DNA of 64,000 nt from Cryptomeria japonica. Its lineage: Eukaryota > Streptophyta > Pinopsida > Cupressales > Cupressaceae. How positions within the stretch are numbered: position 1 is the first letter of the stretch; each line of letters starts with the position of its first letter. The stretch covers positions 458,762,072 to 458,826,071 of the forward strand of contig NC_081406.1 of NCBI RefSeq assembly GCF_030272615.1. The letters run 5' to 3'. The notes under the pieces are model-generated. The model ran no database searches and was not told where the DNA came from. It saw nothing but the letters and a program-made list of their open reading frames with translations. The position numbers were made by a program, and so were the translations under genes. Positions 36,652 to 49,086 of this stretch are shown one piece after another.

Positions 36652-38852
36652 GTCCCTTATGCAAATGCAACATTTTTAGAATTTTTCAAGGACAATATAT
36701 GATATGCAACTAAATGAAAACTAAATAAATGAGAATGCAATCTATGGCAAGAATGCAACCTATTGTTTTCATTGTTTTTCAAGATTTTGACAAACTTTTT
36801 GGAATGCAAATCTAAAAGAGACCCTTAGGAAATTGAAATAATGTCTAGACCTCAAAGGACAAAAGGACCAAGTGACAAAAGGACAAAATGACAATGTCTC
36901 CCCTATATGCTTGGATACTAAGCTAGGTTTGACCAAATGACAATAATGACAAAAGAGAAAAGGTTTGATAAGGTCTAGACCTCCTAACAATGACTTAGGG
37001 TTTAGCAAAGATTTGGATTACTCAAGTATGACAAACCTAGTTTTAACACTATATGCAAAGGGACAATTACTATGCAAATAACCCTAATATGATATGATAA
37101 TGACCTAAACTTAATGAAGAGACCTAGGGTATGCAAATATGAATGTATGACAATGGTATGACTTTAATGTAAGAGGACACATGCAAATGGATGACCCTTA
37201 TTGATATGCAAAGGAGTATGACTTAGGTGAAACCTAACCTTGGTACTTGACAATGACTTTGCAAAATGCAAACCTAAGATGAACCTAAATCTAAGTGACA
37301 TGAATGTTGAGACAAGATTTTGAAAAATGTTTGACAACCATGTTTGAAGGTGTTTTGAACTTTGTTGGATGAAATGTTCTTGTGTTTAACCTTATTTTGA
37401 ATCAATTTGTCTTGAGATGCAATTCAACTTTTGACAAGCAAAGAAGACAAGATACTTCAACTTAGACTCAAGACAATCATGCTCATTTGCATATTTCTTA
37501 TGGTAGGAAAGGACATTAGGTACTTGAGAGGTAGACTCGTTATAAGATTCAAGGAGAATACATAGATGCTTGACCCCACGGCACTCACTTCTCAAGGCAG
37601 CCAAGCATCAGTCCCCATGGAAATCTCCCCATGGCGAACTTAGTATCTCTTCCAAGTATCTGAACTTGTCCTTCTCAAGCAACTAGAAGGATTTTTGGCC
37701 TCTAAATACAAAGGTGTTTAGTAAGGATTTATGTTAAGCGTTACTCCTTGATGTCACGCAAGCGTGATTGAGACATTAAGCCCACCAAGATACCAAACAA
37801 ATGTAGTCGTGCAAGCACGATTTAGACCTTGAGGCCCTACTTAGATGCTGATATGAGAAAGAGTTCAAGGGTCATCACTTCCCAAGTAACTACAATTCCC
37901 ACGTAACCCTTCCTTCAAAGCTTTCGCCCACCAGGTATTTGTTTATAGTGAGTTAGAATGCCAAGGTACTCTAGCTATGCTCACTTTGGGTCGTTCCCTT
38001 CTCACGATTGTCACTTGCTTGCAAAAGAAAGCAAATGGTCGGGAAGGCAAGCCCTCTAAAAGTAACAAACAATCCAAAACATGAGAATGGTATCGAAGGT
38101 TTGGATTTCTGATCACCCTAAGAAGGATGAGAGCATACTCTCCTACTCCATTGTCAAACTCGACAAGCAAAGTGAACACATGTTCATTCCATCCTACTTA
38201 GCAAACATACTAGGTGCCTAATTAAAATCACAAACACAAAGTTTGGTTGGAATATAAGGCAACCTGCAAAATCACTAAGTTAGGAGTTTGATTTGTTTGG
38301 CCTTTGACTAGCAAACCTACAAACAATTCATTAGTAGTTTGTGAAATAATTCTTTGTCAAGCGTTTCACCACAAAGCTACTAACAATGTTAGAGAATTAG
38401 GAGAAATGAATCACCATCAAAATTAATCCATAAAAGTTGTGATTCTTTGTCCTCTTAGATTAATCTATGTGAAATTTATCAAATTTACCACCCTAGATTA
38501 ATCTAGATAAAATTTGCATGAATGCATGATTAATTTGCCAACCTAAATTAATCTAGATGAAGATTGCATGATTTTGTTTTTGAAAATTTTGACCATTTAT
38601 AGCAGCATAATTAAAAATGTCATAACTTCCTCAATATTTATCCAAATCACAAACCGTAAGATGCTCTGGAAAGGTAAAAATGTGGTCTAATATACCCAGA
38701 AATAGTTTATTCTAATTCTACACAAAAGTTTTTACGTGATAAATTGATTATGACTATTTTTTTTTTTTTAGAAGAAAAATCTGCAACTTCTGCACAAAAA
38801 AATCTGCAACTTCACAAAACATTCAAATAAAAATATTAGATCCAAGCATGTT
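36652..38852 (-). other. Tat-2 5' leader, non-coding
   Basis: About 2.2 kb between PBS and gag start, matching the Tat-1 leader in blocks. Contains two short perfect palindromes TCACGCAAGCGTGA (37754-37767) and TCGTGCAAGCACGA (37807-37820). Only short chance frames. Confidence 0.65.
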
Positions 38853-38868
38853 CATGTTGGGTTCACCA
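38853..38868 (-). other. Primer-binding site of Tat-2
   Basis: Minus strand TGGTGAACCCAACATG, five bases inside the 5' LTR. Same type as 16614-16629 and 62113-62126. Confidence 0.7.
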
Positions 38869-38873
38869 ATTAA

Positions 38874-40438
38874 TGTAGCTAAGAAATCGAAAATCATCAA
38901 AGCAAGTATCAAATTAATAATCTAGCTCAATCAAGAAAGCTCAAATGCAATGATCAATCCTAATTACATCCAATAGAGACATGAAAACAAAATATTCAAG
39001 ACTAAGAATTAAGCAAACCAAATGCAGATCTGAATATCTCCTTCATGCGGCTCCATTGTCCTTCTTTCTCCTCCAAATGGATTTGTTTTTGTGGATCTCA
39101 CCTACAAGTGCATGATCATGATGTGAAAGCAAGTAGACAAGATGATTGCTCAAGAATACTCGAAGCATGATTGATTCGACAAAGTGATTAGTTCGATAAT
39201 GTGATTATTAGATCAAGATTGAAGAAATTCATCCAATTTATAGATAAATTGGAGAAAAGACAAGATTAGCATGAAATTGATATTTAGGCAATTGATTTCA
39301 AAATTGGCACAATTGAGTGGAAAGAAGAAGGTTATGACACCTTCTATGTCATGAATTATGACATATTGCCAATGCAAAGTTTAGACGACTAGAATCTTAT
39401 GACCTCTTGCTATGTCAAAAGTATGACACATGAGAAATTCATGCTTCCACCAAAGCACAAAAATAGGGAGAGACTAGAGAGAAATTAATTAGGTGGAAAT
39501 TGAATTTGACAAATTAGAAAATAGGTGGAAATTAGGAATTAGGAAAATTAGAAAATTAGGAAATTAGAAAATTAGAAATGATGAAATTAGGAATTAGAAA
39601 TGATGAAATTAGGAATTTAGTGAATTAATTAATAATTTCTCATTTATTAATAATTCACAAAGAGGGAATTTTAGGAAATTAGGTAAATTAATTAATAATT
39701 TGTCATTTATTAATTAATTCACAAAAAGAGGAATAATTAGTTAACCAATTAAATTAAACATTTTAATTGTGACATGAAGACCTAAGATAAATAAATAAAT
39801 TATTTAACCTAGAGGAAGAAAATGGAGAGAAAATGACAAACAAGGTTAAATGAATAAATCATAAAACCCTAGAAGATAAATTAGAAATGCAAGAACGACA
39901 ATTAGGTCTTGATGTAAGATTGACTTGATGTCAATTCGATCATGATTTTGAATTGATAAATGATAAATGTGATAAACAATTTTGATTGATAAATGCACCA
40001 ATTTATGAGGAATAATGACAAATTGATCCAAATTAACACGATTGAGAAGGACGACGATCGATGACAAATCAATCTCAAAATGACAAGATTGAAAATGATA
40101 GCGATTGATGACAAATCGATCGCAAAATGACAAGATTGACAAGAGGACAAAACCCTAATTAGGATTGATGATGTCCAAAATGATGACAAATTAGCGCGCA
40201 CATTGATGCGACAGGATAAGATTGACCAAAATCATGATTGAAGATTCTTGTCGACAAGACCAATCTTGAAAGGGAGACAACTGAAGAATGTAGAAGAAAG
40301 ACTTGATGCTCGCAACTGATAAAGACCAAGTGCGTGACATAGGAGAAAATGTTAATGCGACGCAAAAACCTAAAATAAGGCAATACGCAAATGTTAAAGT
40401 ACGATTCCGCAAGCGTTGACCATTTTTAGGTGTCTACA
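38874..40438 (-). repeat. Tat-2 5' LTR, main copy
   Basis: 1565 bp, TGTAG...CTACA, collinear with 22644-24183. Confidence 0.93.
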
Positions 40439-40531
40439 TTTTGCCTCTCTTTGAGACAATGCGATTCTAATCATTGTTTCAAAGAACAATAATGAAAATG
40501 CCCTAGACAATGACATTTTTAGGTGTCTACA
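40439..40531 (-). repeat. 93-bp extra end on the Tat-2 5' LTR (internal 3' sequence plus LTR tip)
   Basis: 40439-40516 repeats the internal sequence that normally follows the 3' LTR (compare TTTTGCCTCTCTTTGAGACA here with TTTTGCCCCTCTTTGAGACA at 24184), and 40517-40531 repeats the last 15 bp of the LTR (TTTTTAGGTGTCTACA region). The TSD CTCAT follows at 40532, so the extra piece is inside the inserted unit. Confidence 0.85.
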
Positions 40532-42519
40532 CTCATTATTTTGGAATTTTTAATTCCCTTGTCCTCCCCCCAGGAATTTTTAATTCTTTTATGTCTTCCC
40601 CATGTACATTATGGAGTGTGGAGACAAGAAATGCCTTTATGGAAAATCTCTTGGTCTCCACACCATGTCCCTTCAATCCATGTCCCCACCTTGTTTCAAT
40701 CTCCACCCTTGATCTACTTTCAATCTCAACCATCTTCAAATTTATAAATTGGGGTCTCCTCCCCTTCATTTCTCATCTCATTTTCAAGTAATGTTATGCT
40801 ACTCATCTAGCGTTTGAATTCCATCTTGTGCGTCCATACTATAGGTAATTTTAGTTATTGCCCACATCCTTCATCCATCTTTGCATCACCCACTTATCAA
40901 ATCAATCCATCCAATTTATTGTGCATTGGAGAGAAACCACATTTAATCAAATGAGCATATCCAATCAAGTGGAGCACTTGGGTGTATTTCCACTTCATCA
41001 TTTTCTCAATCCAAAGGAGAAGTTAATGGAAAGGTATAATGGTTTTGATTATATGTTTTGAGTACTCCATTTGATTTACTAACCATTGTATACATTTATT
41101 TGGCTTTTCACCCTCTTTAGGATTGTGTGCATAGTTCTTTTGTTCATAATGAGTCCGATGTACCAAGGGTTTTAGTTCATGGAGACAATTGAGAGGTGGA
41201 CCTTATTGTGGGACTTATTATTGAAATAACATGAGATGATGGATTGTGTAGCATTAATATGTGTAGTTTTCCCTAATTCCTAAGTGCTTGTGAGCGCTTG
41301 GGATAAGTTGGAGGAATGGGACCATCCATGGATTGTCAATGTTAGTGGACTCCTTATCTACATGAGAGGACCTCCTAAACTCTGTTTGAGTTGTATGAGA
41401 TATGCTTGATACTTTTCCATTGATCTCCTTATCATCTATCCCTAATAGATATTGAATAGAGACCCTATTGTGACCTCATCATTGAGTATCATTCTTATCA
41501 TGGATAGTGCATTTCTTACTCATATGTTGTGTTGTGGTGTATATTCTCTATTTATGGTGTGAATGATTAGCCTATTGTCTATTGTTGACTTGCTTGAGTG
41601 TTTGGTCCTTGTGACTATCTCCATGAGCACAAGGGGTGGATCTAAGGTTACCATATGGTCAGGGGGCATTTCACATCACCATTGGGGACTAATGGACATG
41701 TTCGTGAGAACCTTGAAGAGCTTCTTCACCTTTCCAATTACTTGTTCTTCCTCTTTCTGCATTTTTGGTTGTATAAGTAAATATAATTTCATTTAATCAT
41801 TGTTATAATTGGAAAACCATATATTAAAAACACTTTATATGGAGGATGATTTAATGTAAACATATTGATATGATTAGAGTAGGCTTTAGTGGAATGATGT
41901 TGAAACTAACTACCACACACGATTATGTATGCTTCTCACTTGTCTCTATATTAATATGTTATCACAAGAACACTTCAATTGGTGCATTAAAATGAACATA
42001 GACTGTCTAGTGTAGACTTGGAGACTGATTTAGTCATCTCCTAGTGTCATCTTGTGTTGACATCTATTTGGGTTGCATTGTAGGTAATGACGTCTTGGAA
42101 CCCTTAGAGGTATCTTGTCTTAAATTAGAGTGATTTAGATAGCATAGATGGGGTTATTAAATATTTAGTCTTCCGCATTATGTGGTTGTTGATGAATTTT
42201 CATCTTATCTTGAGATGTGAGCTTAGTTTGTGTGTATCTACTCACTTAATTACTTTAAAAAAACATGTATTTCTAGTGTGTTTTCTCTTGTCCTCTAGGG
42301 TTCCTTGGCGAGGCATTACACGGGGAGTATTTTTGGAAGATAATTTTTTTGAGAATAGGACAATGGAGAAATTAATAGCAATTGGTCTTTTCCATTGATG
42401 TCAAAGAGAGAGAAATCAACAAAATGGAATATTTTTGGACATATGTTATCGTTTATGTCAAAATGATGATTGTCTTTAAGACAGACTGTTGGAAAATTGT
42501 TATGATTTGAGTATTAAAT

Positions 42520-42852
42520 TGTTGGCCCAGTTTGTCATTGCTTCAAAAGACCGATCTATCAACACTCGATACAAACTATAGAGATATGGATCACACAGGA
42601 GGTAGTTAGTGCCTTGTCATGAATCTCAAGGGGAGCATTGACCATTTTTCCAACAATTCCCCCCTCAACATTACTCGAGGGGATTCGAACTCATGACCCA
42701 ACACTCTGATACCATTTGTTGGCCCATTTTTCTGTTGTGTCAAAATATTGATCTCTCAATGCCCCATACAAACTATAGAGATATGGATCGCATGAGAGGT
42801 CGCTAGTCCCTTGTCATGAATCTCGAGGAGAGTGCTAACCATTTTTCCAACA
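42520..42852 (-). mobile_element. Miniature LTR retrotransposon (TRIM/SMART type), complete, 333 bp
   Basis: Two 136-bp LTRs, 42520-42655 and 42717-42852, both TGTTGG...CCAACA, flank only 61 bp. On the minus strand the 5' LTR is followed after two bases by TGGTATCAGAGT (42703-42714), the initiator-Met-tRNA PBS, and the 3' LTR is preceded by GAGGGGGGAAT, a PPT. TSD is near-perfect: TTAAA at 42514-42518 (one extra T before the LTR) and at 42853-42857. It encodes nothing and would depend on copia proteins. Confidence 0.9.
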
Positions 42853-44295
42853 TTAAACATGCATGTTTCTTACTTTAGTGGCATCTAGAAGGTCGAAAAA
42901 AATATCTTACTGTCATGTCATGTTAGAGCATTTTGAGTTGCAGTAATACATTTAATTGATTCTAGGATCAGTTGAAATATGTATATAATATCATCTATGT
43001 GCATCTACTCATGTTGAAGAAAGTGTTCGAGAAGTTTAATGGAGAGTATGTCTATGCATGTTGTATCATTGTGTAGATTTTCTATTGTTGTCATGAAATG
43101 AAACATAATTCTTATTTTATCATTTTTTTGTTGTGTTACTAGTTGACCTAGTTCATGTTTTGGAATGATTTTAAAGCAATTTGATTCTTGTGTTGTCGAA
43201 GATTAAGGTTGGATATTTTTGAGACTAGAGATATCCTCAACAGTATCTGCAAGTTGTCTTCCCTTGTGTGGAATTGTGTATGAGCTTTTGGGGGAAAAAT
43301 TATTACACATTAGATGAAGCCAACTTACAATGATATATTGCATGGGTGTTTGCCAAAGATTGTACATAAACAACCTTTGGGACAAGATTAAGCCACCTTG
43401 TGAAGTGTGTAGCATGTTTCTTTGTTTTGAGCAACACGTGAGATAATTGGAACTAGCCTACTACATGTTTTGTAAAGAAATTTTTGTGCATACGACCTAA
43501 AAAATATTAAGTATGTATTAGGTCAACTTACAAATGTAATTATAGATGTAACACATATAAATTCATTTCTAGTGTATAGTTGTAAGTGCATTTCTAAGGT
43601 GACAAGTTCATATAATGTGAATTCGAGAATGATGTGTGTATCATCCTGATGTATGTGTGAAGTTCAAATGTAAGTTGAGTATTGATGTTGAAGGTACTAA
43701 ATTCATTTCATTCATATTGTTGAGATTGAAGTCCTAGTTTTTGAGCTCTTCATCATATTTATGCATATGAGATTGGTGTCTCTAGTGGGTTCGTTCTCAC
43801 AAGTACATTAGGGTATTGGCTTCTCCCATAGGTTGGTGCCCATTAAATCATTGCAAGTGATTCATTATTTTGTATGGCTAGATTTGGGTAGTAGATCCAA
43901 ACCACTATTCTCACAATAGTTTTTCCAATCTTGGGTTTCCACATTGTAGCATCATAAAATTGCACCCTTGCAATTTTGACCGCATTTAAGGCCCCTTACC
44001 TTGGTGATCTCATCTCCCACGCTTGATTGGGATCTATCTATGCCTCCAAAATGGAACTAGGCCTTATTTCCACACTTTACAACTTGTTTAGACCCTGTTT
44101 CAGGCCCTGAAAATGGGCATGACCATTGAGTGGCGCACCAATCCCCTTAGGATAGGGGCATGGTGCCCTTGTCCTCCCTCTTTGTTTGGCCCCAAAATGG
44201 TTCCATCTGACCCTTGGACATAAATTATCTTTTAGGAATTAAATCCCCCCCTATGTCATCCTTTGGTGAAGGGATAATTAAACCTCCAAGGCAAG

Positions 44296-44302
44296 TATAA
44301 AA
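44296..44302 (+). promoter_or_regulatory. Putative TATA box in the giant LTR
   Basis: TATAAAA in AAGTATAAAAGGGGATC, the only good TATA signal with a GC-rich downstream edge in the piece. It lies about 4.4 kb into the LTR when the pieces are joined, leaving some 0.8 kb of R-U5. Confidence 0.4.
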
Positions 44303-44626
44303 GGGGATCTAGTCCTCTCATTTGCAAAAGAGAAAATTGGGAAAACAAGCGGAAGGTCTCCATTATCATCATCAAGTGTTCAAGCATCCATCAAGTCTTC
44401 TTCTTCATGTGTCTTCTTCATTCATCCATTGGAGCAACATTACAACATTCATTTGCAAGCATGTGTGTGTTAGGGTTTTTTTTATGTTATATGCCATGTC
44501 ATGCAACACTTGTGATTACATTCAAGAAGAAAAGCAACCATCATCAACAAATTGTAGATCTACAAGGTATACATTTTCATTATTTGCATTTAAGAATTTG
44601 CAATTACTTTCTTTCAAGATCAATTC

Positions 44627-44796
44627 TGTTAGACAGTTCAAATAACCGGAATACAATTGAGAGTGGGGAGTAAATCAGTTGTCATAGATTACCAAAACAT
44701 TTAGCAATTAAAACTTTAATACTAGAACCCAAAACATTAAAACCAGAATGCTTAAGCCAAATACTAGAATATCAGTTAAACCAATTAATCTTAAAC
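44627..44796 (-). repeat. Copia-B 3' LTR, outer piece
   Basis: Matches 56340-56505 (CCGGAATACAATTGAGAG versus CGGAAAACAACCTAGAG and onwards). Cut at 44796 by the solo LTR (TSD TAAAC). Confidence 0.85.
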
Positions 44797-45503
44797 TGTT
44801 GGCAATTGACACTCTATTGGTTGGTTTCACTATGTTGTCATTGATGGCAACATGATTTTGTGTTTCGGCTTTATATGGTGTACCAGTAGGCACTTCACAG
44901 ATTCTACACTGGCACCGACACGACATAGGATTTCTTTGGTCATCAGCAATGCATACCGACATGGTATAGTAAAGGTTATCGGTATTGGAGGATGACACAT
45001 CTTGGATATGGCATTGGTAATTTGTTTTAATGTTTATACATTTATATTATCTGGCCAACATGTAATCTGATATTGTATATATCTTTGTAAGCCGACATAA
45101 GGCATACACGTTTTATAGGGTATATAGGTTAGTTTGATAGATCATTTTGTATGTGACTTAGAATGGATATGAAAATGTAATATGATGTGAAAAAATTTAG
45201 AGAGATTATGTATTTGAGAAATTTATTGTAAGGGTTATTCCGTAAAGGGGTTTAGGGTTTCAACTGGAATAGACAGAGCTTAAACCAAAACTAGATTCTA
45301 GCATAGAAGATGCTATCTTAGCAGTTCACACTTCTCTAGATTATTGTCTAGAATTCTATGTAGTCAGTAAGGCTCCTATTGTGATTGAGCATTGTGCTCT
45401 AGGCTATAAGTCTTCCCACAAGTGCAGGCTCCTCGTATATTATAATATCTCTTCATATGGCCAGTGGATTGATATTGTGGGTCACAAATCCCACCATGGT
45501 TTT

Positions 45504-45964
45504 TGTTGGTGTAAATAATTATTCATCTTGGATATTATTACACCTTACTTACGTTTACTTAGGACATTCATTTCATAGTAGTTTGGGTATGAGACACTTG
45601 GGTGTTTGTGCCACATTGGGATAGTGGGTGTAGGATAATTTCCACCTTTTGTGGTCTTATCTTGTTGTTACATTCCACCTTCGGTGGGTGATCCACCTTA
45701 TGTGGAATATTATATTGTTTCTCCTACCTAACCACACCTATTTCCTACCTACCTTTGTTTCTTATTGAGCCACATGTCATGTTTGTGTGCTCACATATCC
45801 ATATAGCCTTGCCTATATAAGCAGGCTCATATTCATTGTATGTAACACTTGATGATCTAATTGATCAGTATTTCCATCTTGATAGAATACAGTTTATTTC
45901 TATCATCTATTTTGTCTCTCTATTGTATTTTTCATTGAGCCCTTGATCTTGAAAAAATATCACA
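45504..45964 (+). repeat. Copia-A 5' LTR
   Basis: 461 bp, TGTTGG...TCACA; TATATAA at 45814-45820 is the likely promoter TATA box. Confidence 0.93.
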
Positions 45965-45976
45965 TGGTATCAGAGC
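45965..45976 (+). other. Primer-binding site (initiator Met tRNA) of Copia-A
   Basis: TGGTATCAGAGC, directly abutting the LTR; the standard copia PBS. Confidence 0.95.
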
Positions 45977-47499
45977 CTATAGGGTTTCATTGATTAGTCT
46001 TTTGGAGACATTGTGGAGGCTTCAATTTTTGGATTTGGGGATCTTCATTTTTTGGGGGCATCATACAACGATTTGGACATCATGGTTGAGTCTGGGAGGC
46101 TGTTTCCATAAATTTTGACTATAAAGTCGACTATATTTGGTGAGAATTTTTTTTTGCCTATTTTGGCTATAGTCGTATGGATTTCGAAATTTAAAAAAAA
46201 AAATTATTTTTTTCTGCAAAATGTTTTTTCATTTCTGCAAGAAAAATTTGGAAAATTTTCAAAAAAAGGGTGTAAGAGATTTTTTGAAAAAGATAAAAAA
46301 AAATCTTTTGGGGGGTCTGCAGACCCCCCCCCTCGTGATCTTCATACCACAGGGTTTTTCTACAACTTTGTGCCCCCACCGTCTGTACTGCCATTGCCAC
46401 CATACTGTTCGTGCTCCTCCGATGACCGTATCTCCTCCCAGTCCCAGCAGTCCCCACAGTCCTTCAGGCTTCTGCTCCAACCCCAACGAATAGCGGCTCC
46501 ACTATCGGTACCTCACCTTCCTCGGTGGCCCTTTGTTCTGGTGCCGCTACTCTGACCCACCCCCGACATCGCCTACCAAAAGACAATAGCCACCATCCGC
46601 TGGCCCCTCAGCCCTATCGCCGATAGACCTTCCGCCGGCCCTCTGATCGCCGCCACCTTAGCAGTCGAACCCCTTTGCCATGTGGACCAGACACACACCC
46701 TGCCATGTAAGTGTACGGTCAACCCAGTCAATAGATTTGCCACATCATCATGTATGACCCATTCAACGCTCACCACGACATATTTTCCATAGAGTACAAG
46801 CATCAACATAGCATCAAATTTAAGCTCGTCATTTGCTGACATTAGCATTATTTTGAAATTTTTTAACCCCCTCTCATTGAGCTTTTCAGTTTTGCAGTTC
46901 AACTTTGGAAGGCCATATCTTGCTCATTTTTGCTCCTTTTTTGGTGCAATTTTTTTTGAAATGGGCTATAATTTTGTGCTCAGCGTAGTGGTGGAAGAAT
47001 TTTGTAATTTTTATGGATGGATTTTTCAGAAATTGCAGATCTTCTTGACTGTACCTGTCTAATCCCCAATTTTGCAACTTCAGAGGCTTCATTTGGGGTC
47101 ATACAACCTCCTTTTCAGGTGCCATTTTTTTTAAAGGTGCATAATTTTTTGTCTACTTTCATAATCTACCATTTGTTTGTAGTTATTTTGAGTAGAAATT
47201 GTACTTTCATTATTTGGTCATTTTTGGCCTATTTGGTACTTGTATTTCGCTTGGATCTCAGTTTAGATCACTAGCAGTACTTGTTGAGGTATCTTAGATC
47301 TCATTTTGAGAAGTTGTAAATTGAAATCAAAAGTCCACTTTTCCTTGTTTTGCACATGGCCCATTGTATACGCACTAAGTATAAAGTGCCAAATCACCAT
47401 TTTTTTTGGGGGGGGGGGTTTCTTGATTGAGTAAATTTGGGGGGGGTTTCTTGTGTGATTGTGCCTCTCTCTATCTTGTGTTTTTTTCATTTTGGTGCT
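45977..47499 (+). other. Copia-A leader with a GC-rich insert
   Basis: No conserved gene. Segment about 46315-46745 is strikingly C-rich and GC-rich (CCCCCACCGTCTGTACTGCC and on) within an otherwise AT-rich element, and is open as a Pro/Ser-rich frame (FFYNFVPPPSVLPLPPYC) without identity. T/A homopolymers flank it (46190-46310, 46930-46960). Confidence 0.55.
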
Positions 47500-48300
47500 A
47501 TGGGTTCTCCTAGATTTCCAGTTTTAACTCCTCATAATTATGCATCATGGAAGATTAAGGCATGGAGTAAACTAATGGAAAAAGGACTCATTCATTACGT
47601 AAATGGAACTATTACAACACCACCTAATCCTAATGTTCAAATTGAATGGCTTACTAAGAATTCTATGACACTTGGAACTCTTAGAAAGTATGTATTAGAT
47701 GACCTCATTTTTCACATTGATAAGTGTACCACAATTAAAGAGGCTTGGGATATTTTTTAGAAATTATATGGTCAAGTTGATGAGATTAAGGGCTACAAGC
47801 TTGATAGTGAACTCACAACTTTGGATCCCAAGGATTTTGATACAATCCAAGATTATGTCTAAAAAGCAAATGAGCTAAGAGCAAAGCAAAGGATTGTGGA
47901 ATTGACAAAAAGGATGCTCAATTGGTTTATAACTTGTTGGACAAGCTTCCTTCAGAGTATGCAGCCTTTGTATCTAGCTTTCACACTCATAGGTTAGCTC
48001 AAGGTTCCTCATACACTTCTCCCTCATTTGATTCATTCACGAAGATGTTGATACTTGAGAAATCTAAGTTGACTAAGATAGGGATTCTCAAATCTTCAAA
48101 GTCACAAGCTTTGCTAGCTAACAAAGGGAATCAAAGCAATCAAGGAAAACGCAAGAATCAAAAGCAACCTAAGTCAAAACCACATCAAGATGGAGCACAT
48201 TCTTTCTTTCCATAACAAGGTGATTCACCATTCTCACCTAAGAGGAAATCATATAAGGACAATCTTTTTTGTGGATATTGCAAGAAGTCAGGACATGATG
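47500..48300 (+). pseudogene. Copia-A gag
   Basis: Starts at ATG 47500 (MGSPRFPVLTPHNYASWKIK), the typical copia gag start with NYxxWK. EYVLDDLIFHIDKCTTIKEAW-type and LDKLPSEYAAFVSSFHTHR blocks follow. A TAG at 47758-47760 (expected Gln before KLYG), a TAA near 47860 and a frameshift near 47885 break it. The zinc knuckle lies downstream (CGYCKKSGHDEHHC, about 48265-48310). Gag forms the particle that packages element RNA. Confidence 0.82.
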
Positions 48301-49086
48301 AACATCATTGTTATAAGAAGGATATTGATGAGTTGAAGAATCTTCTTGAGAAGAACAAAATCAACCTACCTTCCAAAATGTCTATGTCGGCTTCTTCTTC
48401 CAAGGATAAGGATAAAGGACAGGATCACTCTTTTGGGACAGATAAAGGAAAGGGACAAGCTCTTTGTGCTTTTACAAGTCATGATTTAGGGAGATGGTTT
48501 CTAGATTCAGGTTCTTCTCATCATATGGCATCTTCACAGTCTATGTTTTCTACATTTGAGCCTTGCCACATGCCATAGATTTTTATAGGCAATCACATAC
48601 ATGGATGTAATTGGGAAAGAATCTATTACCATTGGGTATAACTCCTTCTATGATGTGTTGTGTGTACCCCACTTGACAAACAATCTTATTTCAATCTATC
48701 AAATCAAACATGGGGCAACTAGGAAAACTGTGGAGTTCACACTTGATTCAGTTATCATTAGAGACTTCGAGAGTGGAGCCATCATTGCGACTGGGGTGAT
48801 TGATCATGCATCTCGGTTGTACTCATTTTCACATTTTGGTCCTATTGATGAGTTGGATTCTTCCTATGTTGATGATTTTGATTTTGAGGAGAACATTGGG
48901 CACCTGAACTTGGGGATTCTCACATGTGACCCCATTCTTGAGCTTTTCCTTTCATCTCCTTCTATTCATATCACACCACCTATTGCACCTGATGATGCAG
49001 CTAGTGTGACAATTTTGCCTTCTTGTGATTCAGTGCAACAATATATTCCATGTCTTCCAACTTCAATTGATTGGGATGCCTACTGA
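48301..49086 (+). pseudogene. Copia-A aspartic protease and gag-pre-integrase-like part
   Basis: FLDSGSSHHMASSQSMFSTF contains the DSG active site of copia protease. After a TAG and a one-base shift near 48580-48600 the frame continues MDVIGKESITIGYNSFYDV, LCVPHLTNNLISIYQIKHG, the second half of the protease region, then a stretch with DHASRLYSFSHF typical of the segment before integrase. Instead of integrase, an acidic Asp/Ser-rich stretch of unknown function follows. Confidence 0.75.

Larger units (their letters stand above)
22639..40536 (-). mobile_element. Tat-2: Ty3/gypsy element of the Tat lineage, with antisense PMD frame, TSD CTCAT
   Basis: Element body 22644-40531 (17.9 kb), flanked by exact CTCAT at 22639-22643 and 40532-40536. 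LTRs 22644-24183 and 38874-40438, the latter extended to 40531 by a 93-bp partial repeat. The minus strand encodes gag, protease, G-patch, RT, RNase H, a second (archaeal-type) RNase H and integrase, followed by an antisense PMD frame between pol and 3' LTR. The dual RNase H and antisense PMD place it in the Tat lineage (Ogre and relatives). Stops are few and mostly single transitions, so it is probably younger than the LINE. Confidence 0.92.
40537..44626 (+). repeat. Giant Tat LTR, piece 2 of 4
   Basis: Non-coding 4.1 kb that continues piece 1 across the Tat-2 insertion. It contains the TRIM element (42520-42852) and a TATA box (44296-44302) and ends at the Copia-B insertion (near-TSD AATTC/AATTA). 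No gene recognised; scattered open frames have no recognisable domains. Confidence 0.55.

Noticed and set aside
42680-42715. tRNA gene (GGATTCGAACTC and CTCTGATACCA words)
   Set aside because: No cloverleaf; the words belong to the PBS and interior of the 333-bp miniature LTR element.
46115-46902. Independent host gene in the Copia-A leader
   Set aside because: No start context, domain or splice-like structure; kept only as a GC-rich segment of possible foreign origin.
47400-47450. Long G runs as a functional quadruplex
   Set aside because: Homopolymer-type G runs in a leader; no basis in the sequence for a specific role.
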